Origin: an uncultured Prevotella sp.
GTDB lineage: Bacteria > Bacteroidota > Bacteroidia > Bacteroidales > Bacteroidaceae
NCBI GenBank assembly: GCA_937889855.1
Contig: CALBYK010000077.1
Location: forward strand, 1-6,405
DNA length: 6,405 nt
Direction of reading: 5' to 3'
This document shows positions 6,111-6,405 of the stretch, one piece after another. Numbering within the stretch: position 1 is the first letter of the stretch; each line of letters begins with the position of its first letter. A program made the translations under genes and the position numbers. The notes below the pieces were generated by a model. The model saw only the letters and a program-made list of their open reading frames with translations. It had not been told where the DNA came from and ran no database searches.

Positions 6111-6405
6111 ATGAAAAGAAAACTAATATCTTTGGCTGCCCTTACGCTGATTGGTGCACAGACCACATTTGCACAGTCGAAGGTCACGGGGCAAGTGTTG
6201 GATGAAAGTTCCGAACCGCTTATCGGTGCCTCCGTGAAAGTGAAAGGCACGTCAACTGGCGCACCTACCGATATTGACGGAAACTTCTCGCTTGATGTGA
6301 AACCTGGTGCCACGCTTGAAGTGTCGTATCTTGGTTACCAAACACGCGAGATAAAGGTGCCGACCTCAGGCAAGATGCGCATCATACTGACGAGCGACGC
6401 CAGCC
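6111..6405 (+). CDS. SusC/RagA-family TonB-dependent outer-membrane receptor, N-terminal part (3' end outside window)
   Basis: The frame from ATG 6111 is open to the right edge (98 codons), so only the N-terminus is visible. It begins with a signal peptide, MKRKLISLAALTLIGAQTTFAQ, with probable cleavage after Ala21 or Gln22. A carboxypeptidase-regulatory-like beta-sandwich domain (PF13715 type) follows directly, with KVTGQVLDESSEPLIGASV (24-42), GTSTGAPTDIDGNFSL (46-61) and VSYLGYQTREIKV (71-83). This arrangement is the hallmark of SusC-type receptors, which import oligosaccharides with a SusD lipoprotein using TonB energy. The plug and 22-strand barrel, and probably susD, should lie beyond the window. 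There is no N-terminal STN domain, so control by an anti-sigma partner is unlikely; regulation is more probably by a hybrid two-component or SusR-type regulator. The GH95 gene upstream points to a fucosylated glycan as cargo. The leader is AT-rich without a Shine-Dalgarno sequence, normal for this phylum. Confidence 0.93.
   Translation, partial: MKRKLISLAALTLIGAQTTFAQSKVTGQVLDESSEPLIGASVKVKGTSTGAPTDIDGNFSLDVKPGATLEVSYLGYQTREIKVPTSGKMRIILTSDAS

Overview
The window looks like chromosomal DNA of a Bacteroidales bacterium, possibly of the Prevotella/Bacteroides type. The evidence is a SusC/RagA-type TonB-dependent receptor start, a GH95 fucosidase of the kind found in polysaccharide utilization loci, Bacteroidetes -7 promoter elements (TAnnTTTG), no Shine-Dalgarno sequences, and AT-rich leaders in otherwise GC-balanced DNA. 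All supported genes lie on the + strand.

Positions 2-3354 form an envelope/efflux block. It starts with the 3' third of an AcrB-like RND (HAE1) pump gene, which is interrupted by a frameshift near position 455. A TolC/OprM-family outer-membrane lipoprotein follows, then, 19 nt later, an LpxA-like left-handed beta-helix acyltransferase. The 146-nt gap between pump and outer-membrane genes holds a compact array of 9-nt direct repeats and inverted copies that can fold into a 14-bp stem. A strong intrinsic terminator at 3436-3479 closes the block.

Positions 3623-6405 are a glycan-use block. A secreted GH95 alpha-L-fucosidase-like enzyme (774 aa) has its own promoter-like leader and its own terminator (5955-5980). 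After a T-rich promoter region comes the first 98 codons of a SusC-like receptor that runs off the window. The likely division of labour is glycan import by SusC and its unseen SusD partner, with GH95 removing fucose in the periplasm.

I see no wholly new system. The points most worth a second look are the broken pump gene, the LpxA paralog whose known active-site positions are largely replaced although the catalytic His remains, the GH95 with Asp in place of a catalytic Asn, and the repeat arrays in the intergenic regions.
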